Assembly: GCF_008711155.1 (NCBI RefSeq)
Contig: NZ_VUYQ01000007.1
Span: 1 to 64,000, forward strand
Origin: Dechloromonas sp. CZR5
GTDB taxonomy: Bacteria > Pseudomonadota > Gammaproteobacteria > Burkholderiales > Rhodocyclaceae
Length of the DNA: 64,000 bases
Direction of reading: 5' to 3'
The notes under the pieces were generated by a model that saw nothing but the letters and a program-made list of their open reading frames with translations, had not been told where the DNA came from and did not search any database. The first letter of the stretch is position 1, and each line of letters opens with the position of its first letter. Position numbers and translations under genes: made by a program. Positions 33,602-43,376 of the stretch are shown here, one piece after another.

Positions 33602-34587
33602 ACATCGCTGCCGCCGACTGGTTGCCCTACACGCTCCCCCTGAAACGCCCCTGGCTCACCAGCAAGGGCAAAATCACCGAGCGCCAGGGCCGCCTGCTAC
33701 GGCTGCGAACCAGCGACGGTCGGTACGGCTGGGGGGATTCGGCCCCGCTTCCCGAGTTCGGGATTTCCGAGTCGGCGGCCAACGCCTTCGCCGAAGAAAG
33801 CGCCCATCTCGATCTTGTCGCCAGACAGGCTAGCCAGCCTCTGTGTCAATGGTTGTCCGGCGATGCGCCGGTTGCCGATCTGGCGGTCAATGGCAATCTC
33901 GGCACCTTGTCGGACAGCACGCCGGCCATGCTCGCACCGGCGGCGGCGCAAGGCTTTTCGGTCGTCAAGATCAAAGTCGGCATCAACCCGGTGCGTGAGG
34001 AAATCGCCCGACTGCATCAATTGGCCTCGTCGTCCGCTCCTGAAGTCTCATGGCGACTCGACGCCAACTGCGCCTGGAATCTCGCCGATGCGCAGGCTTT
34101 CATATCAGGCTGCGTCGATCTTCCCATCGAAGGACTTGAGGAGCCGCTGGCCAATCCCGATCGCACGGCGTTGGGTCGCCTGCAATCGCTGGCGCCCTGG
34201 CCAATCGCCCTCGACGAGTCGACACAACTGGTCGACGATGCTTTTTTTCGGCATCCGTTCGTCCGGCGCCTTGTCATCAAACCCGCACGGCACGGCCTGC
34301 TCGGCAGCGTCGAACTGGCGCTGCGGGCCCGGGCTGCCGGTATCGAAACGGTCGTCACCTCCGGGCTGGAAAGCGCCTGCGGCCTCGCAGCCTGCGCCCA
34401 ACTGGCCGCAGCCATCGCCCCTGAAAGCGTACACGGGCTGATGACTGCCGACTGGCTTGCCGCCGACACCGGAATGTCCAACCCCATTCTCAAAGCCCGG
34501 ATGCAACTCCCTGCCAGCAACGGCATCGGGTTTACGCCGCATGACATATTCGCTGTCACGCCACCCGGCAACGAGAAACGACGCTGA
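33598..34587 (+). CDS. menC: o-Succinylbenzoate synthase MenC
   Basis: 329 residues, enolase superfamily. Catalytic features: KIKVG (second Lys of KxK), RLDANCAW (Asp), EEPL (Glu) and ALDES (Asp) as Mg ligands, and IKPARHG (Lys). It dehydrates SHCHC to o-succinylbenzoate. The GTG start overlaps the menB stop by four bases, which with menD at 0.2-1.8 kb shows a scattered men pathway. The end is 2 bp from the convergent TetR gene. Confidence 0.92.
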   Translation: MNIAAADWLPYTLPLKRPWLTSKGKITERQGRLLRLRTSDGRYGWGDSAPLPEFGISESAANAFAEESAHLDLVARQASQPLCQWLSGDAPVADLAVNGNLGTLSDSTPAMLAPAAAQGFSVVKIKVGINPVREEIARLHQLASSSAPEVSWRLDANCAWNLADAQAFISGCVDLPIEGLEEPLANPDRTALGRLQSLAPWPIALDESTQLVDDAFFRHPFVRRLVIKPARHGLLGSVELALRARAAGIETVVTSGLESACGLAACAQLAAAIAPESVHGLMTADWLAADTGMSNPILKARMQLPASNGIGFTPHDIFAVTPPGNEKRR

Positions 34588-34589
34588 CG

Positions 34590-35216
34590 TCAGGCAGAGG
34601 GGATGCGCCGCATCGCCATATGGACGCTGATCATGGCCGATACCTTCTGTGAAAGATCGGAACCGCGCTGGCAACTCAACAGCAAATGCAGCAAACCGCT
34701 GGTGAAGGCCCAGGTATCGCGTGCTGCATCCATGGGATCGATGCCCGGACGCAACATACCCTTGTCCGCCGCCTGCCGGTAGACCCGCTCGATCTTGGCC
34801 AGGAAATCGTATGCCGGACGGCCGATCTCCTCTTCCACTGAAGTGAATTCGCCAACGTATTCGCAACGTGAAATCATGATCTCGAAGACTTCGCGTACCA
34901 CCGCACTGTCCTCAAGCACCCGGAAAAACTCGGTTATTGAAGCTTCGATGGCGTCCAGCGGATTGTCGAAGCGCTCCGACAACAAATAGGCATCGGTACG
35001 CTCGACCATCGGAGCAAAAACGTCCTCGCGCATGGCGAAGAACAACTCCGCCTTATCCTGAAAATGCCAATACACCGCGCCACGCGTCACCCCTGCCGCC
35101 TTGGCTATCTTTTCCAGCGTCGAACGACTGACACCGCACTCATGGAATACGCGGCGTGCGGCGTGGATGATCTCCTTGCGCGTCTGCTCCGCTTCTTCCT
35201 TTGTTTTTCTGACCAC
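34590..35216 (-). CDS. TetR-family efflux repressor (AcrR/TtgR type)
   Basis: 208 residues. The N-terminal helix-turn-helix reads TLEKIAKAAGVTRGAVYWHF, characteristic of AcrR/TtgR, and the ligand domain is of the TetR_C_2 type (VREVFEIMISRCEYVGEF). GTG 35216 with GGAGGAAGA before it is chosen, giving VVRKTKEEAEQTR as start; an ATG 21 bases upstream lacks a ribosome site. It is divergent from the RND operon and should repress it at the palindrome at 35288-35301 until a drug or solvent ligand binds. Confidence 0.92.
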   Translation of the reverse strand: MVRKTKEEAEQTRKEIIHAARRVFHECGVSRSTLEKIAKAAGVTRGAVYWHFQDKAELFFAMREDVFAPMVERTDAYLLSERFDNPLDAIEASITEFFRVLEDSAVVREVFEIMISRCEYVGEFTSVEEEIGRPAYDFLAKIERVYRQAADKGMLRPGIDPMDAARDTWAFTSGLLHLLLSCQRGSDLSQKVSAMISVHMAMRRIPSA

Positions 35217-35280
35217 GCTCTTCCTCCGGCGAACCATTTACCGTCAGCCACATCTGACCATTCGATTTTACACAAATTTA

Positions 35281-35308
35281 TTTACATACATTCATGAATG
35301 TTTATAAT
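35281..35308 (+). promoter_or_regulatory. Efflux-operon promoter with TetR operator
   Basis: TTTACA (-35, 35281-35286) and TATAAT (-10, 35303-35308) are 16 bp apart. Between them lies the perfect palindrome ACATTCATGAATGT (35288-35301). The wider sequence resembles the E. coli AcrR operator (TACATACATT-x-x-TGAATGTATGTA). A repressor bound here would block RNA polymerase; the same site can also control the divergent TetR gene. Confidence 0.75.
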
Positions 35309-35340
35309 CATCGCAGCGAAAATAATCAAGGAGAATCCGC

Positions 35341-36483
35341 GTGACCCCGACCGCCATTTTTCAGCGCAAGGCGCTGCCTTTTGTCATTACGGCGTTGATT
35401 GGCGCCCTTGGCGCAGCCGGCTGCTCCGGCGACAAGCAGGCGGGGGGCCCGCCACCGCAAGGACCGATGCCGGTCACCGTCATCGAAATGCAGCCACAGA
35501 AAGTACCGACCAGCATCGAAATCATGGCGCAAACCGAAGGGGCTCGCGAAACCGAGGTACGCGCCCGGGTCGGAGGCATCCTGGTCAAGCGACTGTATCA
35601 GGAAGGCGATACCGTGAAAGCCGGCCAGCCGCTGTTCCAGATTGACCGTGCGCCCTATGAGATCGCCCTGGCCGAAGCCAAGGCCAAGGCCGAGCAAACG
35701 GCACGCGAGGCGGGTCGTCTGAAGGGGCTGGCCGAAGCGAAGGCCATTGCCCAGAAGGATTACGACGACGCCGTTTCGGCCAATGCGATGGCTCAGGCCG
35801 CGCTGCGCCAGGCCGAACTGAACCTGTCGTGGACCACCGTCACCGCCCCGGTGGCCGGCACCACCGGTCGCGCCGTCAAGTCGGACGGTAACCTGATTTC
35901 GACTGCCGACAGCCTGCTCACCTCGATCTACCAGACCAACCCGATCTGGGTACGCTTCAGCCTGGGCGAAAGCGACCTCGCCAAGTTCCCTAACGGGCGC
36001 ATGACGCAAAAGGACATCAAGGGCGTCGAACTGGTCATGCCGAACGGACAGGTCTACGAAAAGCGCGGCAAGCTGAATTTCCTCGCCACCAACATTGACA
36101 CTACGCTGGGCACGCAGCAGTTGCGCGCCGAATTCGACAATGCCGGCGGCCAGTTGCTGCCCGGTCAGTTCGTCCGCGTCCGCATCCTGACCGGCGAGCG
36201 CGATGGCGTCTTCCTGGTCCCGCAATCGGCTGTTCTGCAGACTGAACAGGGCACGCTGCTCATGACCGCTGGCCCTGAAAACAAGGTCGCGCCGCGCCCG
36301 GTCAAGGCCGGCGAGTGGTACGGCAAGGATTGGGTCATCCTGGGCGGTCTCAATGCCGGCGACAAGGTGATCGTGGATAACCTGATCAAGCTGCGGCCCG
36401 GCGCACCGGTCGCCCCCAAGGGAGCTAACGAGGCACCGGCAGGAATGGCGGGTATGGCGGGCAGCGCCCCGGCCAAGCAGTAA
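35341..36483 (+). CDS. acrA: RND efflux periplasmic adaptor (AcrA/MexA-like)
   Basis: 380 residues from GTG 35341. Signal peptide with lipobox GAAGCSG, so an inner-membrane lipoprotein. Barrel-sandwich (VRARVGGILVKRLYQEGDTV, WTTVTAPVAGTTGRAVKSDG), alpha-hairpin (LAEAKAKAEQTAREAGRLKG) and beta-barrel (LRAEFDNAGGQLLPGQFVRV) segments are in usual order; the C-terminus is a Met/Ala/Gly-rich tail. It links the RND pump with the outer-membrane channel. The symbol is by family resemblance. Confidence 0.93.
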   Translation: MTPTAIFQRKALPFVITALIGALGAAGCSGDKQAGGPPPQGPMPVTVIEMQPQKVPTSIEIMAQTEGARETEVRARVGGILVKRLYQEGDTVKAGQPLFQIDRAPYEIALAEAKAKAEQTAREAGRLKGLAEAKAIAQKDYDDAVSANAMAQAALRQAELNLSWTTVTAPVAGTTGRAVKSDGNLISTADSLLTSIYQTNPIWVRFSLGESDLAKFPNGRMTQKDIKGVELVMPNGQVYEKRGKLNFLATNIDTTLGTQQLRAEFDNAGGQLLPGQFVRVRILTGERDGVFLVPQSAVLQTEQGTLLMTAGPENKVAPRPVKAGEWYGKDWVILGGLNAGDKVIVDNLIKLRPGAPVAPKGANEAPAGMAGMAGSAPAKQ

Positions 36484-36492
36484 GGAACCGCC

Positions 36493-39400
36493 ATGGCCAA
36501 ATTCTTCATCAACCGGCCGATCTTCGCGTCGGTCATCTCGATCATCATCGTCATTGCCGGGCTGGTCGCCTCGCGGGTTTTGCCCATTGCGCAATACCCG
36601 CAGATCGCTCCGCCGACCGTGCTGATCACCGCCACCTACCCGGGTGCTTCGGCCGAAACCCTGGCCAAGACAGTCGCCGCGCCGATCGAGGAGCAGCTCA
36701 ACGGCGTCGAGAATATGGTGTATTTCACCTCGTCGGCCAGTGCCAACGGGGCGGTCACCATTACCGCAACCTTCGAGGTCGGCACCAACGTCGACATGGC
36801 TGCGGTGAACGTCAATAACCGCGTCAAGGCGGCCGAACCGCGCCTGCCGGAAGCCGTACGGCGCAATGGCGTGATCGTCCAGAAGCGTTCCAACGACATC
36901 CTGCAGGTCATCGCGCTCAAGTCGGAGGGCGGAAAGTACAACACGCTCTATCTCTCGAACTATGCCAGCCTGAACATCGTCGATGAACTCAAGCGGGTCC
37001 GGGGCGTCGGCGACGTGACCATTTTCGGTGCGCAGGATTATTCGATGCGCGTCTGGCTGAAGCCGGACCGCATGGCCCAGCTGGGACTGACAACCAGCGA
37101 GGTGGCGAGCGCCATCGCAGCCCAGAACGCTCAGAATGCGGCTGGCAAAATCGGCCAGGAGCCGGCACCGAACGATCAGCAACTGATCTACACGGTGACT
37201 GCCAAGGGGCGCCTGCTGAGCGAGGAGGAATTCGGCAACATCGTCATCCGTGCCAGCGGCCCGGGTGGCCTGTTGCGCCTGAAGGACATCGCCCGCATCG
37301 AGCTCGGCGCCTACAGCTATGACCAGCGTGTGACGCTGGACGGCCAGCCGACCATCGCCATGGGTATTTTCCTGCAGACCGGCGCCAACGCACTGGAGGT
37401 CGCCGAGCTGGTCAAGACCAAGATGGTCGAATTGAAGGGCAAGTTCCCGGAGGCAATGGATTACGTCATTCCGTTCGACACCACGCTTTTCGTATCGGCA
37501 TCAATCAACGAGGTGATAAAAACCCTGATCGAAGCCATGATCCTGGTGTTGGCGGTAGTCTTCATTTTCCTGCAGAGCTGGCGCGCCACGCTGATCCCGA
37601 TGGTCGCCGTGCCGATCTCGCTGATTGGCACCTTTGCCGGCCTGTGGCTGTTCGGCTTCTCGATCAACACGCTGACCCTGTTCGCCATGGTTCTGGCCAT
37701 CGGTATCGTCGTGGATGACGCCATCGTCGTGCTGGAAAACGTCGAGCGCCTGATGGCCGAGGAAAAACTGCCGCCCAAGCAGGCCGCGATCAAGGCCATG
37801 CACCAGGTCACCGGCGCGCTGATCGCCATCGTGCTGGTGCTGTGCGCGGTATTCGTGCCGGTTGCCTTCCTGGGCGGCATTGCCGGCCAGTTGTACAAGC
37901 AGTTTGCCGTTACCGTGGCTGTTGCCGTGGTGCTCTCCGGCGTCGTCGCACTGACGCTGACACCGGCCCTTTGCGCCCTGCTGCTCAAGGCCCAGCACAC
38001 CGAAAACAAGCTGTTCGCACCGTTCAACCGCGCCTTCGAGCGCCTGACCGGCGCCTACACCCGGACGGTCAGTTTCACGCTCAAGCATGGCATCGTCGGG
38101 GCATTGGTCTTCGCGCTGATCATCGGCGGAACCGCCCTGTTCTTCCGCGTCATTCCGGGCAGTTTCGTGCCGGCCGAGGACCAGGGCTACCTGATCTCGG
38201 CACTGATACTGCCGGACGGCGCCACGCTGAAGCGCACGGAGAAGACCGGTGAAGGCGTGCGCCAGATGATCGCCAAAGACGAGGCGGTGAAGCACACCTT
38301 CATCGTTTCCGGCTTCGACCTGATCGGTGGCGGCAACAAGCCGAATGCCGGCACCATGTTCATTCCGCTCAAAGACTGGTCCGAGCGGCAAGGCAAGGCG
38401 CAGGACCTGGCTGGCAAGTTCATGGGCTTCGGCATGATGCAGCCGGACGGCATGGGCCTCGTCTTCAACCCGCCCCCCATCATGGGTCTGGGAACCGCCG
38501 GCGGCTTCGAGGTCTACGTGCAGAACCGCGTCGATGGCGATGCGCGCAAGCTCAACGAAGTCACGCAGGCATTCATGGCCGAGTTGCAGAAGCATCCGGA
38601 ATTCACCCGCGTCTCGACCTTCTTCCGTCCGACCGTGCCCCAGTTGTATGTTGAAGTCGACGAACAGAAGGCGCTCGCCCTGGGTATTCCCGTCGCCGAC
38701 ATCTACTCGACGCTGCAAAGCACGATGGGTGCCCTTTACGTCAACGACTTCAACAAGGCCGGCCGCGTCTATCGCGTGCAATTGCAGGCCGAGGCCAACT
38801 ACCGCATGAAGGCTGACGACATCGGCAAGGTCTATGTGCGCAGCGCGACGAGCAACGCCATGATCCCGCTATCGGCGGTCAGCAAGGTCAGGAATGTCGT
38901 GGGCCCCGAACAGGTCGAACGTTTCAACGGCTTCATTGCCGCCAAGGTGATGGGCGACTCGAAGCCTGGCATCAGCTCGGGCGACGCGATCAAGATCGTC
39001 GAGCAGGTGGCCGCTGCCACCCTGCCCGATGGCTACGGCATCGCGTGGACCGGCCAGGCCTTCCAGGAGAAGCGCAGCTCCGGCTCGTCGCTGCAGGCAT
39101 TCGGCTTCGCCATCATCATGGTCTTCCTGATCCTCGCGGCCCAGTACGAGAAATGGTCCTTGCCGGTCGCCGTCGTGATGGCCGTGCCGTTCGCGCTGAT
39201 GGGTGCGCTGACCGCCATCTGGCTGCGCGGCATGCCGAACGACATCTACTTCCAGATCGGCCTCGTCGTGCTCATCGGACTGGCGTCGAAAAACGCGATC
39301 CTGATCGTCGAGTTCGCCGCCCAGAAGTACGCTGAGGGCATGAGTGCGGCCCAGGCAGCCGTCGAAGCGGCCCGCCTGCGTCTGCGGCCGATCATCATGA

Positions 39401-39615
39401 CCTCGCTCGCCTTCGTGCTCGGCGTCTTCCCGCTGGTCAAGGCCACCGGCGCCGGGGCGGCAGCCCGCCAGTCGATGGGCACCGGCGTCTTCGGCGGCAT
39501 GCTCGCCGCTACCTTCATCGCCACGCTATTCATCCCGCTCTTCTTCAAGTGGCTGGAGCGCGGCAAGCAGATCGACCCTTCACACCTCGAGTACAACGAG
39601 GAGGAAAAGGCATGA
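36493..39615 (+). CDS. acrB: RND multidrug efflux pump (HAE1, AcrB/MexB-like)
   Basis: 1040 residues, twelve membrane helices with two large periplasmic loops. Begins MAKFFINRPIFASVISIIIV; proton-relay Asp pair in AIGIVVDDAIVVLENVERLM; GGxAGQLYKQFAVTVAVAVV and the C-terminal half VLIGLASKNAILIVEFA are standard. Proton-driven export of hydrophobic compounds. It starts 9 bp after the adaptor, and its stop overlaps the ATG of the channel gene (ATGA). The symbol is by family resemblance. Confidence 0.95.
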   Translation: MAKFFINRPIFASVISIIIVIAGLVASRVLPIAQYPQIAPPTVLITATYPGASAETLAKTVAAPIEEQLNGVENMVYFTSSASANGAVTITATFEVGTNVDMAAVNVNNRVKAAEPRLPEAVRRNGVIVQKRSNDILQVIALKSEGGKYNTLYLSNYASLNIVDELKRVRGVGDVTIFGAQDYSMRVWLKPDRMAQLGLTTSEVASAIAAQNAQNAAGKIGQEPAPNDQQLIYTVTAKGRLLSEEEFGNIVIRASGPGGLLRLKDIARIELGAYSYDQRVTLDGQPTIAMGIFLQTGANALEVAELVKTKMVELKGKFPEAMDYVIPFDTTLFVSASINEVIKTLIEAMILVLAVVFIFLQSWRATLIPMVAVPISLIGTFAGLWLFGFSINTLTLFAMVLAIGIVVDDAIVVLENVERLMAEEKLPPKQAAIKAMHQVTGALIAIVLVLCAVFVPVAFLGGIAGQLYKQFAVTVAVAVVLSGVVALTLTPALCALLLKAQHTENKLFAPFNRAFERLTGAYTRTVSFTLKHGIVGALVFALIIGGTALFFRVIPGSFVPAEDQGYLISALILPDGATLKRTEKTGEGVRQMIAKDEAVKHTFIVSGFDLIGGGNKPNAGTMFIPLKDWSERQGKAQDLAGKFMGFGMMQPDGMGLVFNPPPIMGLGTAGGFEVYVQNRVDGDARKLNEVTQAFMAELQKHPEFTRVSTFFRPTVPQLYVEVDEQKALALGIPVADIYSTLQSTMGALYVNDFNKAGRVYRVQLQAEANYRMKADDIGKVYVRSATSNAMIPLSAVSKVRNVVGPEQVERFNGFIAAKVMGDSKPGISSGDAIKIVEQVAAATLPDGYGIAWTGQAFQEKRSSGSSLQAFGFAIIMVFLILAAQYEKWSLPVAVVMAVPFALMGALTAIWLRGMPNDIYFQIGLVVLIGLASKNAILIVEFAAQKYAEGMSAAQAAVEAARLRLRPIIMTSLAFVLGVFPLVKATGAGAAARQSMGTGVFGGMLAATFIATLFIPLFFKWLERGKQIDPSHLEYNEEEKA

Positions 39616-41039
39616 ATTCCCAAACACTCATCCGTCTGACCCCGCTCGCACTGGCGTTTGCCCTGAGCGGCTGCGCCATCGGCCCGGATTACCTGCGCCC
39701 CGCATCCCTGCTGCCGGCCGTCTTCAGTGAAGCCAAGCCGGCCGAAAATGTTGCCGTTGCGAACAATCCGGCCATCAACCCGGCGTGGTGGACACTGTTC
39801 AACGATGCGATATTGAACGACCTGGTCGATCAGGCGCTGACCGGCAACGCCAGCCTGCGCCAGGCCATCGCCCGTGTCGAGCAGGCCGATGCCGTCGCCC
39901 GCGAAGCAGGCGCCTCCTTCTTCCCGCAAATCGACGGATCGGCCGGTATCAGCAACACCAAGGCCAGCACCAAAACGGCCACCTATATCGCCACGCAACC
40001 CCAGATACGCCGGGCGCGCAGCGCCGGGCTGAGCACGTCGTTCGAGCTCGATGTCTGGGGCCGCATCCGGCGTACCAACGAGGCTGCCCGCGCCAGCATT
40101 CTGGCCACCCAGTACTCCCGCGACTCCATTCGCCTGAGCGTTGCCGGCCTGGTTGCCGATACCTATCTGGCCTTGCGCGCCTATGACGCCCAACTCGCCG
40201 TCACCACCGAAACGGTGAAAACGCGCGAGGAAGGACTCAAGCTGGTGAAGACGCGCGTCGACGCCGGTCTGGCCTCACCACTCGACAGCTACCAGGCAGA
40301 AGGCTCCCTGGCAGCTGCTCAGGCCCAGCTGGCCGAGCAACGTCGTCAGCGCAGCCTGGCCGAGCACCAACTTGCCCTGCTCACCGGCAATCCGGGATTG
40401 AAGATTGCCGCGGGCGATCTCAAGCAGCTGCCACTCCTCCCAGAACCGCCGGCCGGCCTGCCCTCCGACTTGATCGAAGGCCGCCCGGATGTACGTCAGG
40501 CCGAGCAGGAACTGATTGCCGCCAATGCCAACATCGGCGTCGCCAAGGCCGGTTATTTCCCGAAATTCACGCTCACCGGGAGCCTGGGCAGCGAAAGCAA
40601 GACGCTGTCCGACCTGTTCAGTGCCGGCTCCAATACCTGGTCGCTTGGCCTGGCCGCGCTGATGCCCGTTCTCGATTTCGGCCGCACCTCGGCCCGCGTC
40701 GATCAGGCCAAGGCCATCAACCAGCAATCGCTGGTTGCCTGGCAGAACAGCCTGCAGACCGCCTACAAGGAAGTCCGCGATGCGCTGGTCAGCCTGCGCG
40801 AGTACGGTGAAGAGGAAAAATCGCAAGGCATACGGGTGGACCGCGCCGAAAAGGCGATGGGCATCTCGCGCCTGCGCTACGAAGCCGGCCATGCCGGCTA
40901 CCTGGAAGTGCTCGATGCCCAGCGTACGTTGAACGAGGCGCAGCTATCCGCGATCAACGCACGACAGGCTCGCCTGAGTACCTCGGTCGATCTGTTCAAG
41001 GCTCTGGGAGGTGGCTGGAAGGCCGACGGCCAGAGCTGA
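39612..41039 (+). CDS. Outer-membrane efflux channel lipoprotein (OprM/NodT family)
   Basis: 475 residues. Signal peptide with lipobox LSGCAIGPDY, the typical start of NodT-type channels, followed by WWTLFNDAILNDLVDQALTG, two repeats of the TolC-type helical hairpins and DLIEGRPDVRQAEQELIAAN. It completes the tripartite pump. It is the last gene of the operon, closed by a terminator shared with phaR. Confidence 0.93.
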   Translation: MNSQTLIRLTPLALAFALSGCAIGPDYLRPASLLPAVFSEAKPAENVAVANNPAINPAWWTLFNDAILNDLVDQALTGNASLRQAIARVEQADAVAREAGASFFPQIDGSAGISNTKASTKTATYIATQPQIRRARSAGLSTSFELDVWGRIRRTNEAARASILATQYSRDSIRLSVAGLVADTYLALRAYDAQLAVTTETVKTREEGLKLVKTRVDAGLASPLDSYQAEGSLAAAQAQLAEQRRQRSLAEHQLALLTGNPGLKIAAGDLKQLPLLPEPPAGLPSDLIEGRPDVRQAEQELIAANANIGVAKAGYFPKFTLTGSLGSESKTLSDLFSAGSNTWSLGLAALMPVLDFGRTSARVDQAKAINQQSLVAWQNSLQTAYKEVRDALVSLREYGEEEKSQGIRVDRAEKAMGISRLRYEAGHAGYLEVLDAQRTLNEAQLSAINARQARLSTSVDLFKALGGGWKADGQS

Positions 41040-41082
41040 GTCACCGGACAATACGGCCTGCGACTTCCAGCAGCCCGGCAAT

Positions 41083-41114
41083 AAAAAAATGGCCGTCGAA
41101 ACGGCCATTTTTAT
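41083..41114. terminator. bidirectional terminator between efflux operon and phaR
   Basis: Perfect 12-bp stem AAAAATGGCCGT-CGAA-ACGGCCATTTTT; A-tract on one side and T-tract on the other serve both convergent units. Confidence 0.9.
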
Positions 41115-41149
41115 TGACTCATCGGCGACGGACGCGCCGGCGCGGAATC

Positions 41150-41695
41150 CTACTTTTCGGGCTTGTCCGCCTGGAAGCCGGTAAACATATTGCGCGTCTG
41201 GCTCTGCAACTGATCCTGCATCGACTGGAACATCTTCTTGGATTGATCCATGTAGGCCGTCATCATGCTCTGCATGGCCGGCTGCTGGAAGTTCAGGAAC
41301 TGGTTCCAGAAATCCGTCTGCAGATGGGTGCTGTCGCCCGCACCATAAATGGTGCGCGACTGATCCTGCAGCTTCTGCTGGAAATCGACGAAGGTCTTCA
41401 TGTTGTTTTCCAGGTACTTGCCGAGCATGCCCTGCATGGTGCTGCCGTAGAAGCGGATGAAGCCGGACAGCAGTTCGCTGGAGAACATCGGCACGCCACC
41501 GGTTTCCTCTTCGAGGATGATCTGGAGCAGGATGCTGCGCGTCAGGTCGTCGCCGGTCTTGGCATCGACCACCTTGAAGACCTCAAATTTGAGCACCAGG
41601 TCCTTGACGTCACCAAGGGTGATGTACGCGCTCGTCTTGGTATCGTAAAGACGACGGTTGGGGTATTTCTTGATCAGGCGTACCGGTTCCGACAT
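41150..41695 (-). CDS. phaR: PHA synthesis repressor PhaR
   Basis: 181 residues. The N-terminal PHB/PHA accumulation regulator DNA-binding domain is diagnostic (VRLIKKYPNRRLYDTKTSAY, ITLGDVKDLVLKFEVFKVVD). The C-terminal part is rich in Met/Gln (FLNFQQPAMQSMMTAYMDQS) and would bind PHA granules. PhaR represses phasin and its own gene until granules form. ATG 41695 (MSEPVRL) with GAGGATCG upstream is preferred to starts farther out. Separated from phaB by a terminator. Confidence 0.93.
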   Translation of the reverse strand: MSEPVRLIKKYPNRRLYDTKTSAYITLGDVKDLVLKFEVFKVVDAKTGDDLTRSILLQIILEEETGGVPMFSSELLSGFIRFYGSTMQGMLGKYLENNMKTFVDFQQKLQDQSRTIYGAGDSTHLQTDFWNQFLNFQQPAMQSMMTAYMDQSKKMFQSMQDQLQSQTRNMFTGFQADKPEK

Positions 41696-41742
41696 GCTGC
41701 GATCCTCAAAACGATTGTTTGTGTGCAGCGCAACATTATACG

Positions 41743-41772
41743 AAAAAAATGGGCGCCCGAAGGCGCCCATTT
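41743..41772 (-). terminator. terminator after phaCBB
   Basis: ATGGGCGCC-TTCG-GGCGCCCAT read on the minus strand with TTTTTTTCG behind it. It stands between the second phaB and phaR, so phaR needs its own promoter. Confidence 0.8.
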
Positions 41773-41824
41773 GCTGTTGCAATGCAAAATTTCAGCAATG
41801 TTTCATGCTGAAATCCACATCGGA

Positions 41825-42568
41825 TTACTGGTAGTACAGGCCGCCGTTGATGTTGATGGTGGCGCCGGTGGTGAAACCGGACAGGTCGTTCGACAGGTAG
41901 GCACAGGCGTAGCCGATTTCTTCCGGCTTGGCCAGGCGCTTCATCGGAACGGAATCAACGATGGTTTGCAGAACTTCCGGCTTGATCGCCATGACCATCT
42001 TGGTGGCCACGTAGCCCGGGGCGATGGCATTGACGGTCACGCCCTTGGCAGCCAGTTCGGCGGCCAGTGCCTTGGTGAAGCCGATGACGCCGGCCTTGGC
42101 AGCGGAGTAGTTGGTCTGGCCAGCCTGACCCTTGACGCCATTGACCGAGGAGATGTTCACGATACGACCCCAGCCACGCTCGGCCATCTTGGCGGAGACT
42201 TGCTTGGTCATGTTGAACAGCGAGGTCAGGTTGGTGGCGATGACGGCATCCCAACCATCCTTTTCCATCTTGGCGAACATGCGGTCACGGGTGATACCGG
42301 CATTGTTGATCAGGATGTCGACCTGGCCGCAGGCGGCTTCGGCTTCGGCAACCATCTTCTGGCAATCTTCCAGAACGGAAACGTCACCGGCAACGCAGAC
42401 GAAATCCTTGAAGCCGGCAGCAGCCATATCGGCCAGCCAGGCATCCTTGTTGTCGAACTGCGGGTGATAGGAGGCGACAACCTTGTGGCCGGCCTTGGCC
42501 AGTTCCTGGCAGATTGCGGTTCCGAGACCACCCATGGCACCGGTAACGAGAGCAACGCGTTGCGTCAT
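41825..42568 (-). CDS. phaB: Acetoacetyl-CoA reductase PhaB (second copy)
   Basis: 247 residues, short-chain dehydrogenase. NADP-binding VTGAMGGLGTAICQEL, NNAGITRDRMF, catalytic Ser and YxxxK in NISSVNGVKGQAGQTNYSAA, and the end TGATININGGLYYQ match PhaB. It reduces acetoacetyl-CoA to (R)-3-hydroxybutyryl-CoA for PHA. It is a paralogue of the adjacent gene 47 bp upstream; differing segments (HPQFDNKDAWLADMAAAGFK versus SPGNTKVDGWLKSMNNMGYG) show an old duplication. Confidence 0.92.
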   Translation of the reverse strand: MTQRVALVTGAMGGLGTAICQELAKAGHKVVASYHPQFDNKDAWLADMAAAGFKDFVCVAGDVSVLEDCQKMVAEAEAACGQVDILINNAGITRDRMFAKMEKDGWDAVIATNLTSLFNMTKQVSAKMAERGWGRIVNISSVNGVKGQAGQTNYSAAKAGVIGFTKALAAELAAKGVTVNAIAPGYVATKMVMAIKPEVLQTIVDSVPMKRLAKPEEIGYACAYLSNDLSGFTTGATININGGLYYQ

Positions 42569-42615
42569 AATTTTTCCTTCCTTGATTAAATAGAGCGGGG
42601 TAAAAAGTACGTCGG

Positions 42616-43356
42616 TCAGAACATGTGTTGACCACCGTTGATGGAAATGTTGGCACCGGTCACGAACGCCGCTTCGTCGGAAGCGAGATAAGCCACCAGG
42701 CCGGCGATTTCTTCCGGTTTGCCCAGGCGATTGACCGGGATCTGCGGCAGAATTTTGGAATCAAGAATTTCCTGCGGAATGGCCGTCACCATCTTGGTCC
42801 CGATATACCCGGGCGAAATGGTGTTGACGGTTACGCCCTGCTTGGCCACTTCCAGGGCCAGCGCCTTGGTGAAACCATGCATGCCGGCCTTGGCCGCGGA
42901 ATAGTTGGTCTGGCCGAAGGCGCCCTTCTGGCCGTTGACGGAGGAGACGTTGACCACGCGCCCCCACTTGCGCTCGATCATGCCGTCCATGACCTGCTTG
43001 GTCATGTTGAAGACCGAATCGAGATTGGTATTCATGACCGCATCCCAATCGGCCTTGGTCATCTTCTTGAAGGTCATGTCGCGCGTGATACCGGCATTAT
43101 TGACCAGTACATCGACCGGTCCGACTTCCCGGGTCACGGTATCGACACAGGCCTTGGCCGAATCGAAATCGGTCACGTCGCAGGGATAGGCCTTGAAGCC
43201 GTAGCCCATGTTGTTCATGCTCTTCAGCCAGCCATCCACCTTGGTATTGCCTGGCGAATAGGTCGTCACCACCTTGTAGCCCAGCGCTGCCATCTTGATG
43301 CAGATAGCCTCGCCAAGCCCCCCCATACCGCCGGTAATCAATGCAACTCGGGACAT
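42616..43356 (-). CDS. phaB: Acetoacetyl-CoA reductase PhaB (first copy)
   Basis: 246 residues, same family as the next gene: TGGMGGLGEAICIKM (cofactor), NNAGITRDMTFKKM, VSSVNGQKGAFGQTNYSAAK (catalytic Tyr/Lys), ISINGGQHMF end. ATG 43356 has GAGGAGATCAC upstream. It is placed 20 bp after phaC. Two PhaB copies could differ in cofactor or substrate chain length, which the sequence alone does not decide. Confidence 0.92.
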   Translation of the reverse strand: MSRVALITGGMGGLGEAICIKMAALGYKVVTTYSPGNTKVDGWLKSMNNMGYGFKAYPCDVTDFDSAKACVDTVTREVGPVDVLVNNAGITRDMTFKKMTKADWDAVMNTNLDSVFNMTKQVMDGMIERKWGRVVNVSSVNGQKGAFGQTNYSAAKAGMHGFTKALALEVAKQGVTVNTISPGYIGTKMVTAIPQEILDSKILPQIPVNRLGKPEEIAGLVAYLASDEAAFVTGANISINGGQHMF

Positions 43357-43376
43357 TGTGATCTCCTCGGGAAGTT

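Noticed and set aside
35326..37182. 618-codon minus-strand open frame across the efflux adaptor and pump genes
   Set aside because: Crosses two real genes and their junction in antisense; no recognisable protein.
41825..43356. Second phaB as an assembly duplication
   Set aside because: The two proteins differ along their length, so it is an old gene duplication.
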